A stretch of DNA of 64,000 nt from Effrenium voratum (lineage: Eukaryota > Sar > Dinophyceae > Suessiales > Symbiodiniaceae): assembly GCA_963377175.1 (NCBI GenBank), contig CAUJNA010001018.1:55740-119739 (forward strand), in the 5' to 3' direction. The position numbers and the translations under genes are program-made. The notes below the pieces were generated by a model, which was not told the origin of the DNA, did not search any database, and saw only the letters and a program-made list of their open reading frames with translations. Below, piece after piece: positions 42,207 through 51,799 of the stretch. The first letter of the stretch is position 1. The number at the start of each line of letters is the position of its first letter.

Positions 42207-42818
42207 TTAGGGTGCAAAGGAGCCTGTTTTAGTTACCCTTCCTTCGCCTATTTGGGCCAATTGCAGGGCCAGGGAAGGGGGGTATACCCCTTGTTCCTTC
42301 ACTCCTGCAACACTTTGATGCTTGTGGGAGTGATTGCAGCGGAACCTGCCGAATGCCCATGACTTAGCGAAGGCTTTGTCGTGCATGCAGGCATCTACCC
42401 ACACAAGGGCACACTGGTGATCGCGTAGCATTTGGAAGTTAGCCTCTTCCAACCACGGTCGTGGATGGTTTTGCTATCCAGCAATTTTTTACACTGTGCA
42501 GGCAAAAGGCCGGGGACCCCGTCCATGTGCTGCGGCGTTCTCAAGGCTTTGGGCCCGCCTGGGCGAAGTTTGAGTCTACAGTACTCTTTGCAAGGCGGGG
42601 CAAGCATGATCAGGGCCTGACCAGCAGAGTCTGAGGAGTGCCTCGAAGACGCTGTCATCCAGGATGTTGTGCGCTGCATCACCATCGAGGTCAAAAGGCT
42701 CAAAGCAGTCAAGGCCAAGGCTAATGGCGGCTGACGTCACTGGGTGCAGTCTACCTGCAAACACGTCAAGAGGCTGGATGCAACTGTGAGTCCGATGAGC
42801 TTGCCTGGGCGGGCGCAT
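42207..42818 (-). pseudogene. Methyltransferase-like domain of retroelement B
   Basis: Three overlapping frames read one domain: LDVFAGRLHPVTSAAISLGL with DCFEPFDLDGDAAHNILDDS (motif I, F-A-G-x-x-P-x-T, and an acidic end of the second strand), then LIMLAPPCKEYCRLKLRPGG (motif IV with P-P-C) and DGVPGLLPAQ, then ALVWVDACMHDKAFAKSWAF. It is similar to C5-cytosine methyltransferases without a visible target-recognition domain. It lies upstream of the RT on the same strand. Many DIRS elements carry a methyltransferase domain, so the context fits, but the role is unknown. Confidence 0.65.
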
Positions 42819-42989
42819 GTGGCGTAGGCTTAGGGCTGGGTTCGCTACGGTGTGCTGCAGGCAAGGCTGGCGTCAGGGCCGTTCGCCCTGGCCCCTGCGA
42901 GGGTGAACACGGTTCATGAGTCCCGTCGTGGGGCAAGGCCGGCGGAGGGATGGCTGCCCGATCCTGCGCCGGTCCAAGATCCGGGCTGT

Positions 42990-44005
42990 TTCACGTGTGT
43001 TTATTGCGGTCCATGGCGGGATGCTTTTGCTGGCAACCTACTATGGCACACACGTGGGCGAAAGGGCAGTGGTCATTAGTGCAACTGCCCGTCTGGTAGC
43101 GCCGGCAAACCTCTCTACCTTTATATGTAGTGCATCAATCTGCCTTGGGCTTTGGCGAAGGCGAGGCTCCTTTGGATTTGCCCTTGCCTTTCTTGGTGGG
43201 GCGTGAAGGCATGCGGGTTGGCTTAAGGTCGCGCTTGGGTGCCCTTTTCCTTGGCGTTGCGGGGCGTGGTGCTGGCACGGATGGCTTGGACATTTTCGGG
43301 CGCAATTGTAGAAGGCTGCGCACATCGTTTCTCATGTGCGTCAGTTTGTACAAGGCATCATCTAGGGACCATTGCTGCCCCAGAAGGTCGGATATGGCTG
43401 CCCAGAGCTTGTGATCGGCCGACAGAAGCTCTTGGCTATTCACCGTGCGAAGGCCAAGGTTTGGATCTGGCTGTGTGCACAGATCGGCTATCTTCTTGTC
43501 GAAGGCCTTGAGGTTCGACAGGTGCGCTGCTTGGCACAGGGCTAGGGCATTGCGAAACACGGTCTGGATACGGGTGAGCCATCCCGCTGCCAGCGAGTGG
43601 TGCTCCACAGAGACCTCTGGCGTGTCGTCGAAAAAGGCCTGGCTCAGGAGCTGCAACTCCGAGCGAACTGCTCGGGCTGACTTTGCTTCCATTGCCGTGA
43701 TGAAAGGCGATACTGCCAGGGCACCCACTTAAAAGACTGCTCAGAAGGCGGATGGACGGCGTGGTGTCCGCGTCCAGCAGCTCACCTGGGTAGTTGGATT
43801 TGAAGGCTTCTATCAGGCTGGACACGCGTTCGGATGAATGCTTTGAGGGCGGTTTGAGCGGAAACAAGGATAGCTGCGAATGCGTACAGTCAGTGCAGAT
43901 GGCAGGCACTGGACTGGCACTTGAGCACTGCTGAGTCGCCGACCTCGAAAAGGCGTACCTAAGTGATCGACTCGTGTGAAGTCTCGGCGGTGCTGTGTGA
44001 GTCAA
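42990..44005 (-). pseudogene. Gag-like protein of retroelement B
   Basis: N-terminal piece at 43,740-44,005 (SSLIEAFKSNYPGELLDADT, TPSIRLLSSLLS), a frameshift at about 43,735, then a 197-codon frame with AKSARAVRSELQLLSQAFFD, GWLTRIQTVFRNALALCQAA, HLSNLKAFDKKIADLCTQ and a basic Pro/Lys tail (KRAPKRDLKPTRMPSRPTKK). Further downstream in another frame, CRRYQTGSCTNDHCPFAHVC with GCQQKHPAM makes a CCCH-type zinc finger (about 43,010-43,105). Globular helical domain, basic linker and zinc finger are the layout of a retroelement nucleocapsid protein. It probably packages the element RNA. Confidence 0.6.
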
Positions 44006-44026
44006 GGCGGCGCATGAGCGTTGATT

Positions 44027-45700
44027 TTAGCACAGCACGGCCATGCACGCTTTGCGTTTGCAGAGCTGCATGTCGGGGTGAATCTGATGCACCGGGTACG
44101 AGCAATGCTTGAGGCGCAGGCCGCAAGATGTCTGTACTGAGTTGTTGTGAGTGCACTGCACGGCATGCACGGATCCCCAGGGCACCAGGCGGACGCCAAT
44201 GGAGTCGACTGCAAGGGCTGGCTCTTGTGCGCAAGGCGAGAGAGCTGGCGAGCACGCCTGTGGTGGCTCTTCTTCGGATTCGGCCTCCGAGGATTCCAAG
44301 GCGGCTCTTGCCACTGCAAGAGCTTCCTCATCTGCATCCAGGGTTGTGGACAACAAATTGTCCACTTCCCTGTGATACAGGAATCTTGTCAGGCTGGTTA
44401 GATGGGTGTGGTCCAGCCCCTTCGGATGGCGGAGCTGAGCTCTGACTGTACCCACAAACCTTCTATGGTATCGTCCCTGCTGTATAGCAATGCGGACGAG
44501 AGCGATGGTGTCCTGAAGCCTTCTGCTGTCTTCTGGAAGGCGTAGCTGCGCAGCTGCACTGAGTAATGCGCATTTAAGGCTGTGAAGGGTAAACGAAGAT
44601 GCCTCGTGCTGGGTAACCAGCTGACCGCCTTCCGATTTCCACGGCAACTGTATGGCCCAACGAAGGCAAACCAGTGCCTGCAAATAGGACATCGGGCGTG
44701 AAAGGCTGGGGCATACGTGAGATTCCAGATTTGGAAGGCAGGGCAACATGAAGTCTGGCACAAATGAATCTCCCCATTCGGAGTGGGTGGCGTCAAGGGC
44801 TTGACTGAGCAGGGCCAGCCACTTCACTAGCCAGGATGTGCTGATATCCTCACCTCAGAAACCGAAAGGCAAGCATGCAAAGGGCTGTCCTTGGCAGGTA
44901 GTCTTGGTGGCCCAACACAGGCCCCTGAGTGCCTGTGCAGACAGCGAAAGAGCGGAGGGCTTGATTCTCTGAATGTCGCCAAATCTTAGGCTGCAATGGG
45001 CGCACAAAAGCAGGGCACCTAGTAGCAGGCCCACAGCGGGCGTGCAAGTGGGGGATACTATGTGTTCCTCCCAGGCTGCCAGAATGGCCAGTGGCAAGGG
45101 CAAGGCTTCCTGTCGGTCGTGTGGTTTGGGGTGGTAGGCGAAAGACTTGATTAAGGGGCTGCTAACAGGCTAGATATCTGCCCAATGCGTGCAAACCAAG
45201 ACAGCGCCTTGCTCATCATGATGGCACTGCATTTAAGTGCCGCGCTCTGCTTGGGACACATGGCAGCCTGCGATGAAGTCTGAAAGGTGGGCCAGGGTAA
45301 GGCTCAGCAAGTCACCCACGCACTGATGTACAAAGGTGAGAAAAAGGCGGATGGCACGGAGGTACTGCGACAGCGTGCCCCCTGGCAGTGATGCTTCAAC
45401 AAGAATCTGCGGGTGCTGCGAGGCTTCCAGGGCTTGCGCCAGCTTGCTGCTAGCGCCGCAGGATTTGAGTATCAAAACCCATTCGGCCGTACACTTGTCC
45501 TTCAGTGTGGCTTGCAGCTGAGCAGTAGAGGAGGGCTCAGCCGGGCGTATTGGGCCATACGTGCCGAACACGCGGCGTGAGGGCAAGTGGGTGGTGGGCT
45601 GAGCAGGGATAATCTGGTCTGTGCGTTCCTGGCTGAAGTGAGACTGCAAGGCTAGACTGCGCGGCCAAGGCCTACAGGGCGGCTCTGCGTCTGACCTGGC
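44027..45700 (-). pseudogene. Tyrosine recombinase of retroelement B
   Basis: N-terminal core-binding part at 45,233-45,560 (EWVLILKSCGASSKLAQALE, LSQYLRAIRLFLTFVHQCVG), middle at 44,850-45,103 (LLLCAHCSLRFGDIQRIKPS with the box I Arg), and C-terminal part at 44,027-44,827 (SSFTLHSLKCALLSAAAQLR with H-x-x-K; in the adjacent frame LLYSRDDTIEG with the nucleophilic Tyr). The tail is acidic then Cys/His-rich (TSCGLRLKHCSYPVHQIHPD, LCKRKACMAVL). Stops or shifts at about 45,232, 44,850 and 44,450. It would join circular cDNA to the chromosome by site-specific recombination without target duplication. The N-terminus is fused in frame to a methyltransferase fragment of element A. Confidence 0.75.
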
Positions 45701-46033
45701 TGCTGGCGGGTCAAAACCGTCTTCCCTTCGAATATCTTGAGCGCGACTTGCCGTGCCACATGGAGGGGCACAATGTACCCAAGCTACGTCTTCATCATCC
45801 AGCATGTTCATCAACAAGTTGAAATCCGAAGCCTTCGTCAAATCAAGCTTGACCATGGGCGCCCTCACCTGCTTGTGAATGATATGATCAATACCCACTG
45901 ACTGATTCATGCCAAGTCTTCTTCCCGTGCCAGCGAAGACTTCTATGAAGACCAAATCGCTGACGCACTTCCCTTGCAACCTGCTCATCGCTCTATTCAC
46001 GAAGCCATCATCAAACTGATGGCGTGAAACCAC
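45700..46033 (-). pseudogene. Methyltransferase-like domain of element A, truncated
   Basis: Reads SRLQGKCVSDLVFIEVFAGT, GRRLGMNQSVGIDHIIHKQV, RAPMVKLDLTKASDFNLLMN and VAWVHCAPPCGTASRAQDIR. Motif I (F-A-G-T-G), the acidic G-I-D after strand 2, and motif IV (A-P-P-C) follow in the right order for C5-methyltransferase-like folds. The frame then runs without a stop into sequence belonging to element B's recombinase, giving a 266-codon chimeric frame (45,233-46,033). The junction lies at about 45,700. Confidence 0.65.
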
Positions 46034-46045
46034 TGCACTCTCTAG

Positions 46046-47027
46046 TCAGTTGCTGTTTGCTGCAGGGTGATCCTGCATGCTGTGATTCTTCCCACATTTA
46101 GGCTCAGCACACACATGGAGCCCACGCGGACAATGGGCTCCCGGCTTCACTTTATGTGGACAGCCGCAAGCCATGTTGTATCCGAAACACACCGGTTTCC
46201 CAGATCTGGTTTGCGTCATCTTGCCCACTAGCTCCGCCGGAATATTGCGAGGACCACCCTTTTTGCTTTTGCCACCTCCTTTCTGGAAATTCGAACGCTG
46301 GCCATCAGATTGCATCCGAAGTGGTGGAGGAACTCTGGGTTGGTAAAGGCAGCAAAAAGAAAGAAACCTTTGGGTCTGTCTGAAGCTTCGGGAAATTGGG
46401 CGTCCAGCGGCAATGAACCTCGTCCAGCCGCCTGACACCTGGCAAAAGTTCTGCCAATCGAATCCACGCCTGTCGATCTGCTTCCAACACTTGACGTACT
46501 GATGTTCTTTCATAACGAGGGGGAGCCTGCGATTGCAAATGCCTGATCAGAAAACTGTTATAGCTTTCCATGACAGCAAAACTCACAACGCCCGTCAAGT
46601 CCAACGCCAGCGCCCTTCGTAAGAGCGCCTGCGTCAGAAGGAGCTCCGAGTGAGTTTCAGAGGTGACCTTGCTCTTGCCGTCTTTCACCTGAAGGCGCTG
46701 GTGAGCATCTATGGTGATCTCCTTGGTCACCTTCTCAGAGCTCAACTCTGCTTGTCTCGTGACAAACCTGGACGGGGGCATGTACATGACCACGTTCTTC
46801 TCAACCATTTGCAGCGCAAAGTCGTAACAGCAATGACCACATTCTGCCTCGCAGACCAAACTCCTCCCTGCCAGTCTTTGCTTCTGTTCATTGATTCGTG
46901 AAACACGCTCAGCCATGGGAAGTTCCTTGACGCCAGATTCAGCACCAGGCTCCTCCAACGGCTGATCGGAAACAGCTCCACCCCTGAAATCCAACCTTTT
47001 GTACATTTGAAACGGCGCAAAGCTCAT
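46046..47027 (-). pseudogene. Gag-like protein of element A
   Basis: A 240-codon frame (LPMAERVSRINEQKQRLAGR, FALQMVEKNVVMYMPPSRFV, SELLLTQALLRRALALDLTG, FLIRHLQSQAPPRYERTSVR, VLEADRQAWIRLAELLPGVR) shifts at about 46,380 into a second frame carrying a Gly/Lys-rich linker and a zinc-binding end, CFGYNMACGCPHKVKPGAHC and HVCAEPKCGKNHSMQDH. The Cys/His spacing suggests one or two CCCH-type fingers. I recognise the whole as the gag of dinoflagellate YR retroelements. Stop at 46,046 lies 12 bp before the methyltransferase-like frame. Confidence 0.65.
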
Positions 47028-47183
47028 GCTAATGAAACACCATGAAAAAAAACGACACTCACATGTCTATCCTCTGACGAGGAGGCTTGAGCCAGTCCGA
47101 CGTCCCAAAAACACTGTCACTCAAACAGGCATCTAAGCGATGCCCTTGCGTCTACAGCCGACGCACATATTTTTGACTCCTCA

Positions 47184-48797
47184 TCAATTTCCGTCGCCGT
47201 CCGATCGCCTCTCCTTTGAGGACGAGGCTTTCGCTTGCGCTTCCATGAAACTCACACACGAGCCGATGTCTCTCAAAGGCTTGCTTGTGTCACACTGGCG
47301 GCATTTCCACGACTCATGGAAAATTGTGCCTTCAAATTGGATTGAATCACTTGTGAGACGCCTCCTGCACAAGAAGGTGGCCTTTGTTGACCCAACGGGA
47401 AGCAAATGTAGAGTCTTAGTCCTCCGGTTCTTGTAAACATCACAGTTCGGCCTCGGCCGACACCATGCCTGCGCTCTGCCTATCAGCAACCTCATCCAGG
47501 GGTTCTTCCGTGGACGATGTCGATGAGCTGCTCGAGCTGGACGACTCTAACGAGTTCGCACTAGCCCAACGCTCTCAGCATCTCCCAAGTCATGCGGCCC
47601 TTGCCCATCCGCTGAGCCTTCAAGTTCGCCACGATACTTGGAGGCCTGGTCGGGAGGCATTGGGCTGCCACTCAAGCGCTCTGCCCTTGCATCCTCGTTC
47701 CAGGAAATCATGCCGCTGCGGGTCAAATCCGGAAGGAATATCTTCCTACGGACAGCATCCAGAACCTCGCAAAAAGTGCGAAGAGGGGCCGACTGCAGAT
47801 CTTGAATACGTAACGAGCGCCTTCTTGCCTGACATGCTGCGGTGGCCCAAAACATGCCGGGCCTCCTCACCAACTCCATATTTTGCAAGCCATGACAAAG
47901 GCGTGGCTTTGATGCCATGCGCTGTGAATCCTTCGGCCTGTCAAGTCACCTGCCAGGCTTGAAGAGAGGACCTGTCCATGCACCACCCAGAGGCAGGCCT
48001 ATACCACGCACACTTGAACGAAAGCCTTGCCCCAGCTCGCATCACTCAAACCAAAAATTGGAGCCACCAGTATAAGTGGGATTCCCAGCGGCAGACTTGT
48101 GATCAAAGGTGTGCACCTCTATAAAGCCAGCTCTGGCTGAGCCCTCGACTATATCCGCAAAGTGAGAGCTCACGTTCCGCACATCTGAAACTTGTGCCCT
48201 GCTGTAAAGCAAGAAAAGAATACAGCCTGCTCCACACCTGTCTGTCAGGCTGAACCTTCCATCAACCAGAACGCTTGCAAGAGCCAAGACCTCTTGCACA
48301 GCCAGCACACGACTTTGCTTGCGTTCCTTGCATACAAACTGAGCTCCACGCACAATACCCGATATCCATGGGGTCGTCAAAGCGTCACCACCCGACATCC
48401 CCAAAACGTGCCGACAGAAATTGACCGTTTGCATGAAATCCTTCACGGCACCCATCATGCCATTGTCCCTCAAATGTCGTAGATATGCAAACAAGCTCTG
48501 CTTTGTAACCGGGAAGAATTGCTGATTTGGCCCAAAAATGCCTTCGCAAAACTTCAAGTATCTCAGAAAGGATAAAGCTCGCGTACGCAAAGTGCTGGTG
48601 GCCTTTCCTGAGAAAACGTCCTTAATAAAGGATAACTGTTCTGCAACACTCGCACACTCTGCAACACTTGCGCCACATGCAGTTGCATCCGGGCCGGAGC
48701 GCAATATAGCCAACCAACGTTTGCAAACCACCTCACGTGATACATCATCCGAGGCAGAGGTGAAGGCTATGCAGCTGTCAAAAATGTTTCCCCGCAT
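47184..48797 (-). pseudogene. Tyrosine recombinase of element A
   Basis: First part 48,042-48,797 (251 codons): AEQLSFIKDVFSGKATSTLR, ALSFLRYLKFCEGIFGPNQQ, SLFAYLRHLRDNGMMGAVKD, FMQTVNFCRHVLGM (core-binding domain), then AGCILFLLYSRAQVSDVRNV with the box I Arg and GFIEVHTFDHKSA. The box II region and nucleophile lie in the broken stretch 47,920-48,040. Last parts: LRTFCEVLDAVRRKIFLPDL with TRSGMISWNEDAR (47,700-47,790) and a Cys-rich tail LHLLPVGSTKATFLCRRRLT with HESWKCRQCD (47,260-47,430). At least three frame changes. The same C-terminal landmark (LR-x-F-x-PD) is present in the fragment nested in the LTR element at 30.5 kb. Confidence 0.65.
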
Positions 48798-49134
48798 TGC
48801 GAAATACCATGTCCCTCAGTTCCAACTGCAACTCCAGCATCTGGTTCAGCATTGCGTGGATCCAAATGCTCAATTCTGGGAACCATCAATGGAAAACTAC
48901 GCAAAGCAGCTGTTCCAAACACTTCAGCCATGACGCCCTTTTGTTGAGAATTTACACTGTGTAGCACCCTATGAAATGCGTTACTCCTTGTATAGGAAGT
49001 TGAGTAGCTTTTGCATGAGTTGAATCTTTAACCTGGCGAACCGTCCAGGGCTCAAGCTGAGAGTTGGAAAATGTTTTTCATGGTAGCGGAGCCCTGGACT
49101 AAGACGGTCTGGGGCTGGGCGCGGTCGTGTTGCC
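48798..49134. other. Short gene-free spacer
   Basis: About 340 bp between the YR element and a plus-strand Copia gag. Nothing recognisable. The last 100 bp may be the untranslated leader of the gag. Confidence 0.4.
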
Positions 49135-49850
49135 ATGGATGCTGATACTGTTGCTCAGTTGGTGAAAGCAGCTACAGATGCAGCAGCAGCAGCAGCAGCC
49201 AAAGCTGCTAGCAGTTCAGGCGCCCCTACACATATTGGGAGGTTGGTCAAACAGCCTACACAGTTTGGTGCCGTGAGTTCAGAGCAGGAGCACCAAGAGT
49301 GGAAGCAGTGGAAACTTCGGTTTACTTCATGGATTGCTTTGCAGTCACCACCTATGTATGAGATGTTGGACAGAGTGGAAGCTCACTCTGACTCAGAGGT
49401 GGCCATGGTAGATTTGGATCCTGAGCAGACAGCCATATCTCTTCAGTTGCACAGTTTATTGCTTGCTTATACTCAGGGCAATGCATTTAGAACTGTGGAA
49501 GAGGTGCGAGACTGTTGTGGGGGTGAAGCTTATAGACGTTTGCTTTGTGAAAACGAACCTCGTACCACGAGCAGAGCAGCGCGATCATGGAGTGTATCAT
49601 GTCACACCAGCCTTCTTCCAAAGACTTGTCCATTCGACAACGTGTTGCAGAGATTGAGGTCTTGTTTGACACCTATCACACCAGGCAGTGAGGTGGACAA
49701 CATCATGAAGGTTTTTTGATGCGGCTTTTAAAACCTGAGTCAAAACGACATGTGCAGTTGCAGATTTCGGACACAACCACTTATGCCAAGGTTCGAGATT
49801 TAATCACGGATTATGACCGGGCCACGACGGCCTTGATGGTTTGCCTGCGG
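49135..49850 (+). pseudogene. Copia-type gag, truncated by the viral block
   Basis: Starts MDADTVAQLVKAATDAAAAA, continues EHQEWKQWKLRFTSWIALQS, DRVEAHSDSEVAMVDLDPEQ, SLQLHSLLLAYTQGNAFRTV, then after shifts LMRLLKPESKRHVQLQISDT and TTYAKVRDLITDYDRATTAL. This is the layout of the Copia gag capsid (UBN2/retrotran_gag-like): W-x-x-W-K-x-x-F in the first helices and the L-P-E/K-P-E-S-K-R-H-V-Q-L-Q-I block near the end. Frame changes occur at about 49,540 and 49,715. Similarity ends abruptly near 49,850 where sequence shared with the integrase relic at 3.1 kb begins, so the viral block was inserted into, or joined to, this gag. Confidence 0.7.
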
Positions 49851-49857
49851 GCGTCAG

Positions 49858-50105
49858 CCATGTTTCTTGTGTTCTTCGGCCCCGCTGGGCCTGCCAGGCT
49901 TCCACCTTGTCCAGCCGGGCCTGGAAGCCCTTGCACACCCCCCAGAGCACGCTGGTAAGGTGCCGTCGCTCCACCTCGCGTGCCCGTCAAGTTCTTCCAC
50001 TTCGTTCCTGCAAGTCGTTTGAGGCGAAGCCCAGCCTCCCACCGTGAAGCTGGCCGAGGCCACGAACCTCTGCCTGTTGGAGCGCACCAGAAAATTGCCT
50101 AGCGT
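49858..50105 (-). pseudogene. Polinton-type integrase N-terminal region, left fragment
   Basis: Minus-strand translation reads TLGNFLVRSNRQRFVASASF with TVGG, and nearer 49,870-49,950 QARLDKVEAWQAQRGRRTQ in a neighbouring frame. The second segment is the one that precedes the LADDFNVRDPRKLYRLARQ block at 3.1 kb, so in the intact element these lie in one protein upstream of the rve core. The first segment is present in inverted orientation at 51,838-51,939. It is therefore the inner end of the left arm of the inverted repeat. Confidence 0.55.
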
Positions 50106-50107
50106 CT

Positions 50108-50305
50108 CTCTCTGTAGAGGGGGTTTCCCAAACGGTTTATATTCTACCTGAGAGGCTCCTGACACTCGTCCGTCCAGCATTTGACCTCGTCCTGCGAAGG
50201 ATTCGAAGTCTAAAACGCTGCGTGCAGGCGTGAGGCTGCAAAATAGAGACCCCTAGATATGCTTGCAAAATGCCCAGCAGCTGCGTTTCTGCAAGGCGAG
50301 CTAAA
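50108..50305 (+). repeat. Inverted repeat, left arm
   Basis: AAACGGTTTATATTCTACCT, GAGAGGCTCCTGACACTCGT, CCTGCGAAGGATTCGAAGTC, TAAAACGCTGCGTGCAGGCG and AAATGCCCAGCAGCTGCG are found as reverse complements, in the opposite order, in 50,888-51,092. The similarity covers about 190 bp with scattered differences. It lies just outside the 33-bp tandem array on its left side. Confidence 0.9.
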
Positions 50306-50319
50306 AAAACAGGGAAAAA

Positions 50320-50870
50320 AAAGAGAGCCAAGCCAAACCAGCCAGAAAGCCAGCCAGGAGCCAAGCCAAACCAGCCAGAAAGCCAGCCAGGAGCCAAACC
50401 AAAACCAGCCAGGAGCCAAACCAAACCAGCCAGAAAGCCAGCCAGGAGCCAAGCCAAACCAGCCAGAAAGCCAGCCAGGAGCCAAGCCAAACCAGCCAGA
50501 AAGCCAGCCAGGAGCCAAACCAAACCAGCCAGAAAGCCAGCCAGGAGCCAAACCAAACCAGCCAGAAAGCCAGCCAGAAGCCAAGCCAAGCCAGCCAGGA
50601 GCCAAACCAAACCAACCAGAAAGCCAGCCAGGAGCCAAACCAAACCAGCCAGAAAGCCAGCCAGAAGCCAAGCCAAGCCAGCCACAACCAGCCAAAAAGC
50701 CAGCCAGGACCAAAACAAACCACCAAAAGCCAGCCAATCCCCAACCAATCCAGCCAGAAAGCCAAAACCAATCACAGCCAGAAAGCCAGCCAGAGCCAAA
50801 CCAAACCAGCCAGAAAGCCAGCCAGAAGCCAAGGCCCAAGCCAGCCAGAAGCCAACCAAAAAAAAAGCCA
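50320..50870. repeat. 33-bp tandem array between the inverted arms
   Basis: About 16 copies of a 33-bp unit built from AGCCAGCCAGGAGCCAAACC and AAACCAGCCAGAA words. The period is a multiple of three, so frames on both strands stay open: forward K/P/Q/S-rich (AKPNQPESQPG units), reverse Gly/Trp/Leu-rich (LAFWLVWFGSG units). Towards the right end the units decay. I treat it as the repeat core of the inverted terminus, not as a gene. Confidence 0.9.
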
Positions 50871-50887
50871 CCAGGTTTTTCTTTGAG

Positions 50888-51092
50888 GGCGCTCGCCTTG
50901 CAGAAAAGCAGCTGCTGGGCATTTGGCCAAACCGCATATCTAGGTGTCTCTATTTTGCAGCATCACAGCCTGCACGCAGCGTTTTAGACTTCGAATCCTT
51001 CGCAGGAAAACGAAGGTCAAATCTGGACGGACGAGTGGTCAAGCCTCTCAGGTAGAAATATAAAAACCGTTTGGAAACCCCCGCTACGAGGA
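50888..51092 (-). repeat. Inverted repeat, right arm
   Basis: Reverse complement of 50,108-50,305. Read outward from the array it leads into the open frame of the beta-rich protein at 51.1-51.67 kb. Confidence 0.9.
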
Positions 51093-51671
51093 GAGGTACC
51101 GGAGGCGGCCTCTGCGCTGCAGATAGCAGTCCGCTTTCCGGACGACGGAGGGGCCGACGAGGTGGTGGCCGCCATAGGAGAGCAGATCCTGGGCCCCACG
51201 GACGTCTCACTGTCAAACTGGACGGTTCGCCCCAGCAGCGGCTGCAGCGTGGTCCTGGCCACACACACCGCGGGAGTGAGCGTGGACGGCTACACCCTGA
51301 CCCTGGCGGCGAACCCGTGGAACATCGTGCGCACCTACAACTTGACGCCCGGTAGAGAGCTGCTCTTCGCCTGCCGCTACCGGCTCGGCACGGCCTCCAA
51401 CTTCGTGGTGTACATGTCCGAGGCAGACAACGTCTACGACCCATTGTACGGCAGCTTCGTGGGCGACCAGGGCGCCTGGAGCACGGCCAAGATGTACTTC
51501 ACAGTGCCGCCAAACGGAGTGGCGAAGCTGCACTTTGGTGCGCACTTCCAGGCACCGGGCCTGCCCAACCAGACGGCAGGAACGGTGGACGTCTACGGCC
51601 TCCAGATCCTGGACGCAACCCTGGCCGGCAACACGGTGGAGGAGGACACGGCGGCTTCGGCGTGCTGCTGA
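51093..51671 (+). CDS. Beta-rich (possible jelly-roll) protein, 5'-truncated
   Basis: Open frame entering from the inverted repeat, so its natural N-terminus is not visible; a GTG at 51,162 is the first initiator-like codon. The product is almost all short strands: ALQIAVRFPDDGG, GPTDVSLSNWTVRPSSGCSV, GVSVDGYTLTLAANPWNIVR, RELLFACRYRLGTASNFVVY, KMYFTVPPNGVAKLHFGAHF and TAGTVDVYGLQILDATLAGN, ending ASACC. The pattern (a final G-x-V-D-V-Y-x-x-Q-I strand after a loop) is that of carbohydrate-binding or spike jelly rolls. In Polinton-like viruses such proteins are minor capsid or attachment proteins, but I cannot name a family. Downstream is an AT-rich TTTTTATATAAAC. The left arm of the inverted repeat lacks this whole cassette. 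Confidence 0.5.
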   Translation, partial: EVPEAASALQIAVRFPDDGGADEVVAAIGEQILGPTDVSLSNWTVRPSSGCSVVLATHTAGVSVDGYTLTLAANPWNIVRTYNLTPGRELLFACRYRLGTASNFVVYMSEADNVYDPLYGSFVGDQGAWSTAKMYFTVPPNGVAKLHFGAHFQAPGLPNQTAGTVDVYGLQILDATLAGNTVEEDTAASACC

Positions 51672-51799
51672 AGCACGAGTTCCTTGACGGACCCGAGAGC
51701 AAATTTTTATATAAACAAAAGAGTGGAAACGGAGACACTAAGAACAGGAACGCGAAACGCGTGTACAACAGGACAGAATAGTTAGATACTAAAGAAAAG

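Larger units (their letters stand above)
40009..45700 (-). mobile_element. Tyrosine-recombinase retroelement B (DIRS-like)
   Basis: Minus-strand order: tyrosine recombinase (45.6-44.0 kb), gag with CCCH-type zinc finger (44.0-42.99 kb), methyltransferase-like domain (42.8-42.2 kb), reverse transcriptase (41.9-40.5 kb) and RNase H (40.5-40.0 kb). No integrase, protease or LTR is seen, as expected for YR retroelements. Canonical DIRS elements have YR at the 3' end, so this order is rotated. Split or inverted terminal repeats were not identified. Confidence 0.7.
45700..48797 (-). mobile_element. Tyrosine-recombinase retroelement A (truncated)
   Basis: Minus-strand order: tyrosine recombinase with Cys-rich tail (48.8-47.2 kb), gag (47.0-46.05 kb), start of a methyltransferase-like domain (46.03-45.7 kb), then a sudden change into element B. 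The proteins differ clearly in sequence from those of B, so A and B belong to different lineages with the same gene order. RT and RNase H of A are missing. Confidence 0.65.

Noticed and set aside
47140..47436. Forward 98-codon frame
   Set aside because: The reverse reading contains the Cys-rich tail expected at the end of the tyrosine recombinase.
50137..50937. Gly/Trp/Leu-rich membrane-like reverse frames and K/P/Q-rich forward frames
   Set aside because: They arise from the 33-bp tandem array between inverted repeats; no frame is favoured.
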